From positions 62,001-126,000 of the forward strand of contig JBBPFI010000002.1 in the NCBI GenBank assembly GCA_037974965.1: DNA of 64,000 bases, given 5' to 3'. Of this stretch, positions 45,356-57,002 are shown piece by piece. This stretch comes from Dacryopinax spathularia. Its lineage: Eukaryota > Basidiomycota > Dacrymycetes > Dacrymycetales > Dacrymycetaceae. The notes under the pieces were generated by a model, which was not told where the DNA came from, did not search any database, and saw only the letters and a list, made by a program, of their open reading frames with translations. The position numbers and the translations under genes were made by a program. Every line of letters begins with the position of its first letter. The first letter of the stretch is position 1.

Positions 45356-45687
45356 CCAACCTAGCAAGGCCAAACAGAAAGAGAGAGTTGTTGAAGGCAG
45401 CCGAGAATGGTAAGAAGAGCAAGGGACGAAACAGCAAGCGGGGGAAGGGGGAGAGGACACGCCACACAACCGATTGGCGTTCGAGGGCCGAGCCCTTATG
45501 CAGCGATTTGCGCCTTTCTGACACGAGCTTCTTTCAAAGAACGAAAATATGGGCTTCCTTTTCTGCGGCACAGTCGGATATGATCAATGCACAGTTACTT
45601 TTACGTCTTCCTATCGTCTGCTCTGTCGGGCGTATCTCGGTCTTGGGCTGGGAGTACCGTATACCCTAATCGTCCTGGGATACGCTG
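45356..45687. promoter_or_regulatory. short divergent promoter
   Basis: Only 332 bp separate the start codons of the desaturase (minus) and the O-fucosyltransferase-like gene (plus), so the two probably share control sequences. Confidence 0.45.
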
Positions 45688-47447
45688 ATGCGACGACCGC
45701 TCACTGCAAAGGCGTCGTCCGTCGCACGGCGGCTTCCATCAATATCACGCCGAAGAGCACCTTTGCTAATCCTCCTCCTCCTCCTCCTTTTCTTATACCC
45801 GCTCTCTCCACTGTCATTATGGCCGTTCAGGTCTACAGCGGTCAAGAAGCACGAAGACGAGCAACCGGCTGAACGAAGAGAGGAGAAGCCGGCTCAGCAT
45901 AGGGAAGAGCGAGAGCAGCAGCCGAGCAAACATCCAGGAGGATGGGAAGAGGATGACCCGTACCACCCAAAGCACTACACGGTCCTAGGCAAGCCGGGCG
46001 ACTTATTCCAAAGTTCGTTGCCCCTTTCTTAATTTCCAAGTGATTGTTGACGCATATATGCGCACTTCTAGCGAACCTCAAGCCCGATCAACAGTATATC
46101 ACCGCCTGGATCAGCTCAGGATGGAGTACGTCCTTTTCGTTCCCATGAAAGGAACGGTAGATACTGATGCACGCACAGCGAACGACGTGATGACCTACAT
46201 CAACCTCCTCTACCTCTCCCTCCAGACCCAACGTATCCCCATCCTCGGCCCCTTCGTCCCCTCCCACCTCCCTCCTTCCGCCGGCTACCTGCCCTTCTCG
46301 GAGATATTCGACCTCCCCGCCCTAGCTCATTCTTTGCATACGCCCATATTGGAGTGGAGCGACCTGAAGTCCCCTGATGGGGCTAAGGAGGTGATGGGAT
46401 GCTGGAGTACGTGGATGGGCTGGGAGGGTGGGGACGGGAGGGGCAGGAGTGGGTGGGTGCCGGATACGTTCGAGCTGGATGTGAGCTATACGCCTGTGCC
46501 TCGTGCGTCCCTCCTTTGTTTCCTCCTTGCTTAGGGGGTGTTGTGCTGATGCTAATGATGTTTTGTTGGGGAATAGCGGAGACATACGACAACCCCCCCT
46601 CAGACCCACACATCTCCTTCCCCCGCCTTGCCCTCCTCTCCCACCCCACCCCGCGCGCCCGAGCGCTCTCGACCCTCTCACCCTCTCCCTCCCTCGGAAG
46701 CGGCACCGTCTTAGAGCCTTCCGAGCACCTACTATGCTTCGACCTTCTCTACTACGCGCGGCTTATTCGGCCTCTACCCGGTGAAGGATGGGTCGACGAG
46801 TGGGAGGAAGAGTGGGCGCCTGCGTGGGGGGCGGTGGGCAGGAAGATGCGTTGGTCCCCCAGTTTACTGAGGAAAGCGGAAATCTATCTACGAGATCATT
46901 TCCACGTCGCAGCCTCAGATCCCATACCCCCTGTGCGTCCCCTCAATTCCTCTGACTCTGCCCGGTGCAAGCCTGGGGGAAGATGTGACTGTTGCTGATA
47001 AGTTGCATGTCGTAGTACATATCGGTCCATATGAGACGAGGAGACTTCTCGGTCTACTGCCCAAACAGCACCCATTCCTGTCTCCCCACCCTCTCGCAAC
47101 TCCAGCGCCGCCTCACCACCCTCCGTTCCTCCCTCTCCCTCCTCAGCCACCCCCCGATCCCCAACTCCCGCGTCCTGATCACCTCCGACGACTCCTCTCC
47201 CCTCTTCTGGGCTCAAGTCAAACAACTGGGATATACGTGGATCAACCATACCCTCCAGAGAACAGAAGATAGGTACGGGGAGTGGTACCCTTCTGTTCTT
47301 GATGCGGCGTTTTTGAGTCTTGGGACTGGGTTCGTGGGGACTGAGGGGAGCACTATGAGTTTGCTGGCTGGGAAGAGGGTTGTGGAGTGGGGGGGTGGGG
47401 TGGGGGGGTGGTTGAGGTGGAGGGGGGTGCCTTTGGAGGAGCTGTAG
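45688..47447 (+). CDS. O-fucosyltransferase-like glycosyltransferase
   Basis: Five exons (45688-46012, 46072-46125, 46179-46502, 46577-46932, 47016-47447) encode 496 residues. The anchor is PLLILLLLLLFLYPL, followed by a charged stem. The final exon opens with YISVHMRRGDFSVYCP, the conserved GDP-fucose-binding His-x-Arg-Arg-Gly-Asp motif of the O-FucT group, and has FVGTEGSTMSLLAGKRVVEW near the end, the usual second donor motif. Related fungal proteins are annotated as GDP-fucose O-fucosyltransferases or as alpha-1,6-fucosyltransferase-like. It is the only cluster family seen once in this window. Confidence 0.8.
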
Positions 47448-48340
47448 GGTTACGGAACGGAAGGCGGGTTGAGAAGGACGCTTCGGTGTGCTCATGGGCT
47501 GCACTATGATTTGCATGGACTGCACTATGATTTGCATGGACTGCATGGACTTCGTCTTTCCCGTTCCAGGCCAGGATATCATTCCCCATGCTGCACCTGT
47601 ACATATCATCCGCAATCACTAATATCACAGATACTGGACATGATAGCTACTCTGTTGAGTCTGCCTACCAAGCGTTTCGTTGCTGGATCTCAAGTCCTAA
47701 CCCATCTTGACCTCCAGCGCTTATCGGATAAACGGTCAAGGCATCTTACAGCACAACAGTGTAAACGCGATCTTTGACGAGAAGATGGTCAACCTAAACC
47801 ACCTCAGGAATGCGAGCTAGCGCACATTACATTCCCAACAACGCCACATTCCCGTAAAGTACATAAGCACGCGTCCCAACCACCATATCATCGTCCACCG
47901 CTTCTCCGCGAACTCGCGCCAAGGCTTCACGTCTGCGCACGAAGCGCTTACGGACAGATTCGACACCAGCCCAGCCCATGGGCGCTTACGGCACTTGGCA
48001 CTCATCCGTCAAAAGCGGGGAGAGGGTCCGCATCTCCGACTCCGACCGGGTTTGTTTGTCACTGCACGTTTGACTCGCTGATGGATAGAAAGCCACACGT
48101 CTTCTATGCCTCTGCGGGCAATCCCTTACCTCACCCTTTTGGTGTCGTAAACGACTGACTGGAAGGATGGGCCACGCTTGCCGCCGGGAGGGAAGCTGCT
48201 GCTTATCTTCTGCTTTCGAGGGGTCCGCAGTGAGGTTGAAGCTTGGCCCGGGGATGTCGTGAGCTGCCTTCAGAGACTGCCCTTTATACCCCTCTACGAC
48301 TCCTTATGCTTCATGCCCCTCGTTACGAGCAACATAGACG
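47448..48340. other. intergenic region with a small tandem repeat
   Basis: Holds a 21-bp unit (starting TGCACTATGATTTGCATGG) repeated twice and a partial third time at 47500-47550. The rest is the promoter side of the third GT90 gene. No gene seen. Confidence 0.5.
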
Positions 48341-50932
48341 ATGATCCGCCCCACTAGACTCCCCCGCCCACGCGCTCTTTCCTATACGTATCATGATACC
48401 CGCTCGTCCAACATCGCCTGGCTCGAAATCATCTACCGCAGGAATAGGCGCCCAATTCGCGTCTTGCTCGGTTTGAGCGCGGCGCTTCTTCTGCTATGGT
48501 TCCTTAAAGCTGGGACGGACATGCCTGTTCCGGAAGTGAATGTCAAGGTCCATGTGGGGTACGAGTATGGGAATCCTCGGGGTCGAGAGCTATCTCGTGG
48601 GGTGCTCGGTGGAGCCCATGGAGGCCATCTGGTGGATCTGGGAAGGGACAGCCGGGGAGGGCCGTATAGATCTGAAGACGCGGTGAAAGATGCGGGAGTG
48701 GAGAGGGAGAGGAGCATCGAGGATGACGAGAGCGTGAGGTGGGCGATGGACCAGGAACGCGCTCTGCGGTATGAGCAAGAGAGACGAGGCGGAGCAGCTG
48801 CTCCTATCCCCAATCTGCAAGCACGTCCCGACCAGCCGATAATGCCCGACGCGCCGAAACAACCAGAACAACACCATAAGTTGCTAGAAGCGCAAGTCAA
48901 GCGACCGTCGTGGGAAAGTGAAGACGACCATATCTTCCGAGTCTGGGATCCGCAGCAGAGGATGCAGCATCATCCCGCCGACTCGAAGGGACAACAGGCT
49001 ATGGTCGAGAAGCAACAGCCCTTCCAGCCAGGGCCGGATACACAGAAGGCTCTCGACGCTTTTGAGAACGCCCTTCCTCCTCCGGGGATGATGCAGCCTT
49101 CATCGCCCGAATCCTTCAAGCCAGAATCAGTAACCAAGGCAGAACTCGAACCGCATACCTATCTTGCCAACGGTCTTCTGCAAGTCAACCCTCGTGGCCG
49201 TCATCCGATATACGACCTCATCGAGCGCGCCGAGCGCAACTGGGCGGACAAGCTCTCCAGTCAAAGCCGTACTCTGTCCGACGCAGTAACCGAATACAAG
49301 CGCCGATATGGCCGCAAGCCTCCAAGAGGATTCGATAAGTGGTGGGCCTATGTGCAGAGACACGATGTCCAGCTTCCGGACGAGTACGACCAGATCATGC
49401 GTGATCTCGAGCCGTTCTGGGGCATTCGAGCTCGGGATGTGCGCCGTGCGCAGGCGCAGGCGAGGGCGAAGGAGGGGACGTTCAGTATTGCTAGCAGCAA
49501 GTCTCGTGGGGCGGTTGCGTTGAGTGGACTGAACCTAGCAAAGGGAGAGGAGGAAAAGCGCGGCCTGGAGAGGGCGAAGGAACAGCTTGAGCTGTTACGC
49601 GGCTTCGGGGAGACTTGGGTTGATGAAGCGACTGGGAAGCAGACGAGCGTCGAGAGGGAGCTGGTCGCTGCGACTGGAGACTGGGAGATAACGTTCAACG
49701 TACATGACATACCGAGGGAGCTGGTCAGCTGGGAGTTAGACAGCGAACGGAGAGCGAGAGCTCGGGCTGGTCTTAGTGAGCCTCTTTTCGAGCAGAGAAC
49801 GATATCGAGCCTGACATGTTTGTAGTGGTCGATCCAAGCTGGAAAGCGCCCAGCTACCCGAGTCTCGGCTGGGCGGCAGCTTGCCCTGCCAATTCGCTCC
49901 TTCGACTTTCGTATCCTCCTGAACCCGAACTTCCGCTTCCATCGAAAGAGCCGAAGACGTTCATCGAGTCGCATAGGCCAACGATGGATCCATGCGCACA
50001 CCCAGAGCTCATGCAGCTCAGCGGCTTGTTCCTAGGTTCAGGCCAACGTGGGCCTGTGATGCAGGAGACGCCAAGCCTGATGTTCGGCACGACGAAGACC
50101 GAGGGTATGTATGCCGATATTCTGTCTGTTCCTGTACAGGGTTGGGTGGAGGATGTTGAGGGAGACGTGGAATGGGAGGAGAAGGGAGATGATCGGTTGC
50201 TTTGGAGAGGGAGCACAACTGGGGTGCTGTTCTCGCCTGGTGTCCGATGGGCGGCCAGCCAGAGAGTCCGCTTCATGGACATGGTCAGCGTGCATGACAG
50301 GTCGCTGAACCAATCAGTACGTCTTAACCCTGCTGCCTGGCGAATATGTCCTGACCTGATATTAGGTCCTGCTTCCTCAGCCTGCCGAAGCTGCCGTGGC
50401 AGAGCCTGAACCTCGCACTCAAGCATGGATGAACGAACTCTTGACCGATGCCGCTTTCGTGCGAGGCCCAGTGCAATGCGTTCAATCGGAATGCGAAGCC
50501 CTGTGGTCGCGATACGAATTCCGCTCCTTCATGCCAGAGCACCATCAGAACAAGTACAAGTACGCATTCGACATCGACGGAAATGGGCGAAGCGTGCGTT
50601 TCCATCGTCTGATGCGGTCTAAGTCGCTCGTTTTGAAGTCGACCGTTTTCCCGGAATGGTACAGCGACCGGATACAACCTTGGATGCACTATGTGCCGGT
50701 GCAGCTCGACCTTTCCGATCTATACGACATCCTCACGTTCTTCCGGGGTGATGTGGCAGATAACGGCAAAGGCGGCCATGATGAGCTTGCGAAGAAGATC
50801 GCGTACGCGGGGAGAGATTGGGCTGCCAAGTTCTGGAGGAAGGAGGATATGGTCGCATATATGTGGCGGTTGATGCTGGAATATGCGCGTGTCGGGAACG
50901 ACGCGAGGCAGTATATGGACTTCGACGCGTAA
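48341..50932 (+). CDS. GT90 (CAP10-domain) glycosyltransferase 3, long stem
   Basis: Three exons (48341-49775, 49826-50316, 50366-50932) encode 830 residues, about 190 longer than GT90-1 and -2. The anchor is IRVLLGLSAALLLLWFL. The extra length is a charged, Gln- and Pro-rich stem between about residues 65 and 265. CAP10 landmarks follow: NPRGRHPIYDLIERAERNW, PPRGFDKWWAYV, QLPDEYDQIMRDLE, KYKYAFDIDGNGRSVRF, STVFPEWYSDRIQPWMHYVP and EDMVAYMWRLMLEYARV. The intron inside FDKW found in GT90-1 and -2 is absent; two later intron positions are shared with GT90-1. Confidence 0.9.
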
Positions 50933-51200
50933 CCGCTCTCGCTGGGCATCACGTCTCTTGTACAATACCTGGCTTGTTGTATAATACCGAATTGTAGACT
51001 TAGATTACCTATACCATGCCATTATACTCACCTTCTGGGAGTCGCTTCGGCATGTTGGGTACTTTGGGAAATCATCTAGTTAGAGGCAGAATTTTGTCTC
51101 AGCCATGGCTTAGTCGATAAATGCTGGCATTACATGGGATATCTATCTATGAAAACATCTAAGGTACATGACGGGTATATCATATCTAGCTTCTTCAGCG
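50933..51200. other. convergent 3' spacer between two GT90 genes
   Basis: AT-richer 3' sequence between the stops of GT90-3 (plus) and GT90-4 (minus). No gene seen. Confidence 0.4.
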
Positions 51201-54034
51201 TCAGTCAGCATCATAATGGTGCACAGGAGAGTAGTCCATATCCTGCTCGTCCTTGTACCATAGTCGAGCCCACTCCAGGCAGAGCCGGTAGGTGTACACT
51301 AATTCACATCAGCGGCTGCCGTAGAGAAAGGGAATGTGCGCTTACCTTCCATGTCTACAATACGAGCGTGCTCTCGCTTCCATCGCCTACCCTGGTCAGC
51401 GATCGACTTGAGCGACGCATCGCCCTTCGGGTCGAACACGGCACCCGGACGGGCAGGTGTAGCTGGTAAGGTGGGGTCGACCATATCTGGTGGGAGGCCC
51501 ACGAAGTATGCCCAGATGTTGAACAGCTCTTCGAACGTCGAGCTGAGTGGGATGAAGTGCACCCAGGGCTGCAGCCAGTCGTCGAAGAACTATGGCTCAT
51601 TAGTCCGTGCAATGACGTATTGGTTGGGAGAGCTTACCTCTCGGTAAATTGTTGACTTGACAAGAGCACTCTTGCTTGCGAGCAGAGCCATAGATCGAGC
51701 AGAGTAGCCCATCCCATCGAGATCAAGCAGTATCTTCGACTTGTCTATCCAACAAAGTTAGTTGTGCGAGTGGAAATGCGCAAGAATGTGTACTTACAGG
51801 CCTCATACAGCGGCACCTTCTCGACAAACTTGTAATCCCGCATCATACCATCACACCCACCTGGTTTGTACGGCGCACACTGGACAGCTTTTGTAAAGGC
51901 TACGTCCATAGCGGTCGTGCGGAGCTTGTTGACGTCGATCCGGGATTCGGTCCATGATTCGGAGAGACCGTGGCCGGTTCGGTGGAGGATCGGCATTGAG
52001 GATGGGTTGTCTTGGCCGGCTAGCTGGACCAATCTGATACCCCGTCAGTAACAGAAGTCATGGGGAGCAGGAAGGCACATACCGGTGACGGGCATAGTAA
52101 GAGTAGCGACCGCTCGGAGATGACCCGCCGCCCGTCGTAGCACCGCGCCAGAACATGGTCCTTTGATATTTTCGTCAGCCTGTGCCGCAGCAGCAAGGCA
52201 AGCAAAATTGCATACCCAGCCTTATCATCCCATTCCGGATCATTCGGGTCATCATCTTGACCATGTCCTCTGCAAAATCATGAGCTTCGACCTTTCAGCG
52301 TCCTTCGAATTGGGCTCACAATGCAGGGTCGAATCCGTAAGCTGTGACGATTGGTCAGACGCATATCAACCCTGGGGCAAAGAGTTGACATACTATATTT
52401 TGGAAGCGGGACGACATAGTAGTACGACCTGTTCGCGCTGTCAAGTCCCGCCGTTTCATTAGATGCGAGAAACCTTACGGGATTCGGATGTCCATCGAAT
52501 GCGGCCCCTTACCAGGCCCAAAGACGGGGAAGGTTTCGTTGAACATGCTGCAACTCTTGTCAGCTGACCAGTCATACGAACAACAGAGGAGACTCACGGC
52601 CACCCGGCATAGAAGTGGCCAAATTGATCTTCGGTCCGGGTCAATTACGGAGGTCTAGGAGGACGGATTGAAGCACGTACAGAAATTCTCAGGATGCTTG
52701 CAGAAATCGATATCCCATTCCGTGCCATGCAAGAACTTCGTGAACGGGTTCAGCCCCTCCGTGGAGACGTTATCGAAGTCCGTCGGGGGAAGGATGGAAG
52801 TGGCGGGCGGGAAGTTGTATTTCTCTGCGTGGAGGCGGGCGGGGTCTAGGGGGTGGCAGGTGTTGGTGTATTTGTACCAGAGCTGTTTGGATGAGGGGTG
52901 AGTGTCTAAGGAGGGAGGGATTGGGGGAGGGGAAGAGGGACGTACGGGGAAGTCGTTGCTCTTGCTTACGAAGTTTTCGGCTTCGGCGAGGCTGATGCTG
53001 AAGTTGTGCGGTTGGGAGACTTCCCATGTCGGATACACACTCGACTGGCAAACCCGCGTCAGCACAACACCACATCGACAGCAAAGGAGTGCGTACCTCA
53101 GCAAGACCAGAAACAGCAAACGCCATATCCGGCAGCTCATGCACGAAACCCTCGATAGTCTGCACGAACCCCCTCGCCCGGCCCATATCCCCCTTCTTCG
53201 CCCCTCCCGGCCTGACCTCATTCACCGCGCGCGCAATCCCATCCTGAATCGTGACGCCAAACATCGTTTCCTGCTTCGCGGCCGACCTAGTCCGGCTCTG
53301 CACCTCGAACGAGGAGAGCCGGCGGAAGGGCGCGAGGTCTTCGTGGATCGCGTCGAATTCGTCTATTAGTTGGAAATCGTTCCGCTGAGCGAACTCGAAC
53401 CACTTGTCGAAGCCCTGCAGCGTACCCATGAGCACCATCATGCGAGAGAAAGAGAAGGGGAAGGGGATGCGGACCTTGGGAGGCTCCATCATGTATCTTT
53501 TCCTGTATTCGACGACGGCCTGGTCGAGCGTCTTGCTCTGCCTACGCAGCTTGTCCTCCCATTTCCGTTTCGCGTCATCCATGAGCTTCTCGATCGGGTG
53601 CTTAGCGCGTATCGAGAACGCAGCCGGGAGGCCTATGCTCTACGTCCAACCGTTCATCGGAACACTCGAGTCAGCGTAAGGTGAAAGGGGACGTACGGGT
53701 AAGCTGGGGAGACGCGCGCCGTATTCCACCTCGACCCGATCGAGGAACTCTTTCGTCTCGGACGGGAAGGCGCGATACGTCACGAACGCCAACAGGAAGC
53801 CAAAGCAGACGAGGTTGACGAGCATGCGACGATAGCGTTTGTTCCTCAAAATCCAGTAGAAGGGCAGGAGGTTGAGTCTGCACAGAATGCCACGGGCGGG
53901 TTTAGAGCGACTGCTGAGGTGGGAAGGAGGGGGAGGGGGACGTACAGGAGCCATATGGGTGATCGACGTTTGCGTTTTTCGGTGAGGACGAGAGGCTCTG
54001 ACGAGCGAGGAGCAAAACGACGGCTGAAGAGCAT
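51201..54034 (-). CDS. GT90 (CAP10-domain) glycosyltransferase 4, divergent and intron-rich
   Basis: About 14 short exons. Clear ones are 54034-53946, 53877-53697, 53639-53475, 53414-53097, 53044-52946, 52882-52681, 52628-52598 and 52547-52479. Exons between about 52430 and 52050 are less sure; the final exon ends at 51201. The anchor is LVNLVCFGFLLAFVTY. Landmarks are KHPIEKLMDDAKRKW, PPKGFDKWFEF, DEFDAIHEDLAPF, MFWRGATTGG, DLDGMGYSARS, the wide variant DDWLQPWVHFIPL, and YRLCLEWARLW. It differs from the other three copies: HPIEKL replaces HPIYDL, its introns lie elsewhere, and an extra Asn/Pro-rich block occurs. It is probably a separate subfamily with its own acceptor. Confidence 0.8.
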
Positions 54035-55363
54035 CTTTGCTGGCCGTTCAGACGTGTTGTTGGAAGGCACTAGAGTCGCTCAATTCGTGAAGAGAATGCC
54101 AAAGCAAGCGGAGGTCGATGGGTTTGGGTCGAGATGCAATCTCTCAGTCGCTGTCTGCACGGAGGAAGGGGCCGACCAGGTCAATCAGGAGGGGGACAAC
54201 AAGCCAACCCTTCACTCCAATCCATCGAGTATATGAACCGAGCCTCGGACACACTGAAGCCTAGCCGACCCTCCTCCCCCTCACATAGAGCCGCCAAGGA
54301 CATTGCTCGATCGGCGGATACGTACTCCATAGCGCTCCAGAGCCAGACGATCCAGTAATTCCAAACAAGGAATTTTTACGAGCAACTCTAGCCGCCCACA
54401 AGCCATCCATTGCGCCAAAGCAGAGAAGCAGAAGCTTGAGGCCGGAGTTCATGACCAGGTACGGTAACGATGTGTGAATTGAGTGAAGCTTGGGGAATGT
54501 GAGGTGTCCCCTAATCCGGCACGACCCATTCCGCAATTGGGACGCGTTACGCGTCGGAATTTGGCGCGCACCTGTGGTTTGCGTACATTACACGTGCTTC
54601 ATTACCTCCTCTGCTGGGTTCTCTGTCCGAGTGCCGGGCAGCGGGAGGTGTTTATTATGGGAAATCTGCGTAATGGTCGTACCCATTCACGCTATGGTTA
54701 CAGCACCCGGGAGGCGAGTAGTACGTAGGGCGCGATTCAGGCAGCGATTGTCCGGTATCGCAGAGAGCGCAGGTGGTGTAGCCCCAGGCCGATCCGCTTA
54801 CCAAGATCCGAGTCCATGGTTATGGTGGAGATCTTCATTCGAGAAGGTAGATGAATGAGCACAATGTTAGTGGAAGACGTGGAAGAGACCGGCGCAGCGG
54901 GGTCTTGGCGCGTCGCGCTCTGGCGTCTTCGATTCTTCGCGCGTCTTCCAGGGGGAAGGATAATATCAACGACCGTACTTATCGACTTTACCTCACCTTC
55001 CAACGATACCTCATCTTCTTCAGCATGCTACTCTACTGGTCAAGGCATCGCGATCAGAGGCTAACAGGACCACCAGTCCAGTTCGGTCTCAAGTACAGGC
55101 AAACGATTTCCACCCAACCGGCAGGGGTCCAAGTGTCGGCAACAAATAACCCATCCGACAGGCTTCCACCAGCCATTACATTCCCAAGCCAATTAACCCG
55201 CAGAGCAGTAGCTTCACACACAACAACACGTCCCAAAAATGGCTGCACTCGCGTCTGCGCAGGAGAGAGCCTCTCTTATTGACCGCTGCCGTACCTGCTC
55301 TCATCTTCCCCGACTGCTAGCACAGCAGCGACCGCCCGACCGAACGACGAGCAAAAAGGAAAG
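54035..55363. other. 1.3-kb divergent promoter region
   Basis: This lies between GT90-4 (minus) and the second GT-B-like gene (plus). No gene is supported on either strand. Confidence 0.45.
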
Positions 55364-57002
55364 ATGAAGGCCTTCCTGCGCTCCAAAACGCGCCTCGCGC
55401 TCATCGTCCTCTCCGTCCTAGCGGCCGGATACCTCTTCACACACGTCGCGACGACCAGGTTCAGGTTCGGGACAAGGTGTGAGCATGCGCTCGGGATGGG
55501 CGTCCCGCTCGTCGATCTGGGCGGGGCGAGGGTCGCTATTGTCGAGACGGAGACGTATCATGATGGTGCGCTTCTTCTTCTGCTCATATCGCCCCGGGAA
55601 AGCGTGGCTGATAGTGAGGCAGAGGTGGAAGGAGCTATTATTTATGATTTTGTGAATATGGGCATCAAGCCGACTGTTCTGCGTGAGTTCGACGTATTGG
55701 TTGCGGTGATGACTGCTGATGAGGGATGGAAGGATCAAAACCGTACCGATTTGGATTTGAGGATATCCTTCGGCCTTTCTACCAGGACGAACCTGTTATC
55801 GCACCCCTACAGGAGTTCAGCTCAGTAATCAAGAACGGTTCGTTCGACCTCGTAATCTTCGTAACCTGTACGACTACCCAACATTACCCATCAGCTCGAA
55901 CTGATGATATGTGTTAGGCTCATGGAAATTCGACGAAATGGCGCGCGAGCTAGCGCAGAGCGATACCTGGGTTGCATGTATCATCCACCACGCCGACGAC
56001 AAGCACAAGAACGCCTATCGCGAGCTGGCGAAGACGCGTCGCTTTTCCCTCGTTACGCTGTCGGAGCATACGGCCTCGCGGCAGCTCGAGCAGCTGGAAA
56101 AATGGAGCGAGATCTCGCATGCTCCGGAGTGGGATGCGGTGGATGTTCATGTATCTGTGCCTGTGCGTACTCCTCTCCTCTGGTGCTGGGATGCAAAGAT
56201 GTTGATGAATGTGGACGACAGATCTTCCCTGGCCCAATGGCAGCCGAGTTCTCCCGCTCGCGCTCGCCCATCCCAGACCGCATCGTCATCCAAGGCAGCG
56301 TCCACTCCCACCGCCGCAACTACAACAAGCTCTTCCGCGACCTCGTCCCCCTGATGCAAGAAGACCTCGCCTCCTGGGGCTACACGCAAGAATCCGTCAA
56401 CACGTCTTTCGTCCCGCTGAAGCAGACGCAGGGGAAGACGATAAGGGAGCCGTTTAGCATCCATTTATTGGGCCAGGTGATCGAGGGCGGCGAACCGGAC
56501 GTGCCGGTCGAGCTGCAGAACGTGGTCTTCTTCCATCAGAATTTGGACTATATGGAGTATTATACCCTCCTGGCATCGATGGTTCGTCTTCTGCTTCTTT
56601 CCCACGCCCTGCGCCTAACAAAACGTCTAGGATCTCTTGCTCCCCGCGTTCTACCACGACGGGTACTACATCAGCACCGCCTCGTCCTCCCTCCCAGCAG
56701 CGCTCATCGGCCGCGTACCCGTCCTCGCCTCGCCCCGCCATACCCGCTCATACGGCTACCTCGCCCCGCCCGCAGCGATAATGCGCCCCCCAAGCATGTC
56801 AGACGCAAAAGCGATCCAGCTCCTACGCCGCGGGCAGAACCCGATGCCCGACTACGCACTGGAGGACGACCGGCCGACGTTCAGGGACTGGGACAGCTAC
56901 CTCGATCACGTCCTTGCCCGGAATAGGAAAACGTGGCTGTCAATCCTAGGAAAGGCGCTTTCGAAGAACGTCGTCCTAAACCTGCACGAGGTCCCCTCCT
57001 GA
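55364..57002 (+). CDS. GT-B-like glycosyltransferase of an unnamed family, copy 2
   Basis: Six exons (55364-55565, 55623-55682, 55733-55867, 55918-56162, 56222-56581, 56631-57002) encode 457 residues. The anchor is LALIVLSVLAAGYLFTHV. It aligns throughout with the 17.9 kb gene: ARVAIVETETYHD, IIYDFVNMGIKPTVLR, then RIVIQGSVHSHRRNYNKLF, PFSIHLLGQVI, LLLPAFYHDGYYISTASSSLPAALIGR and PVLASPRHTRSYGYLAPPAAIMRPPSMSDAKAI. The last block is nearly identical to copy 1 and probably binds the nucleotide sugar. Copy 1 has one more intron near the end. The intron between 55566 and 55622 falls one exon earlier than in copy 1. The activity is inferred. Confidence 0.67.
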
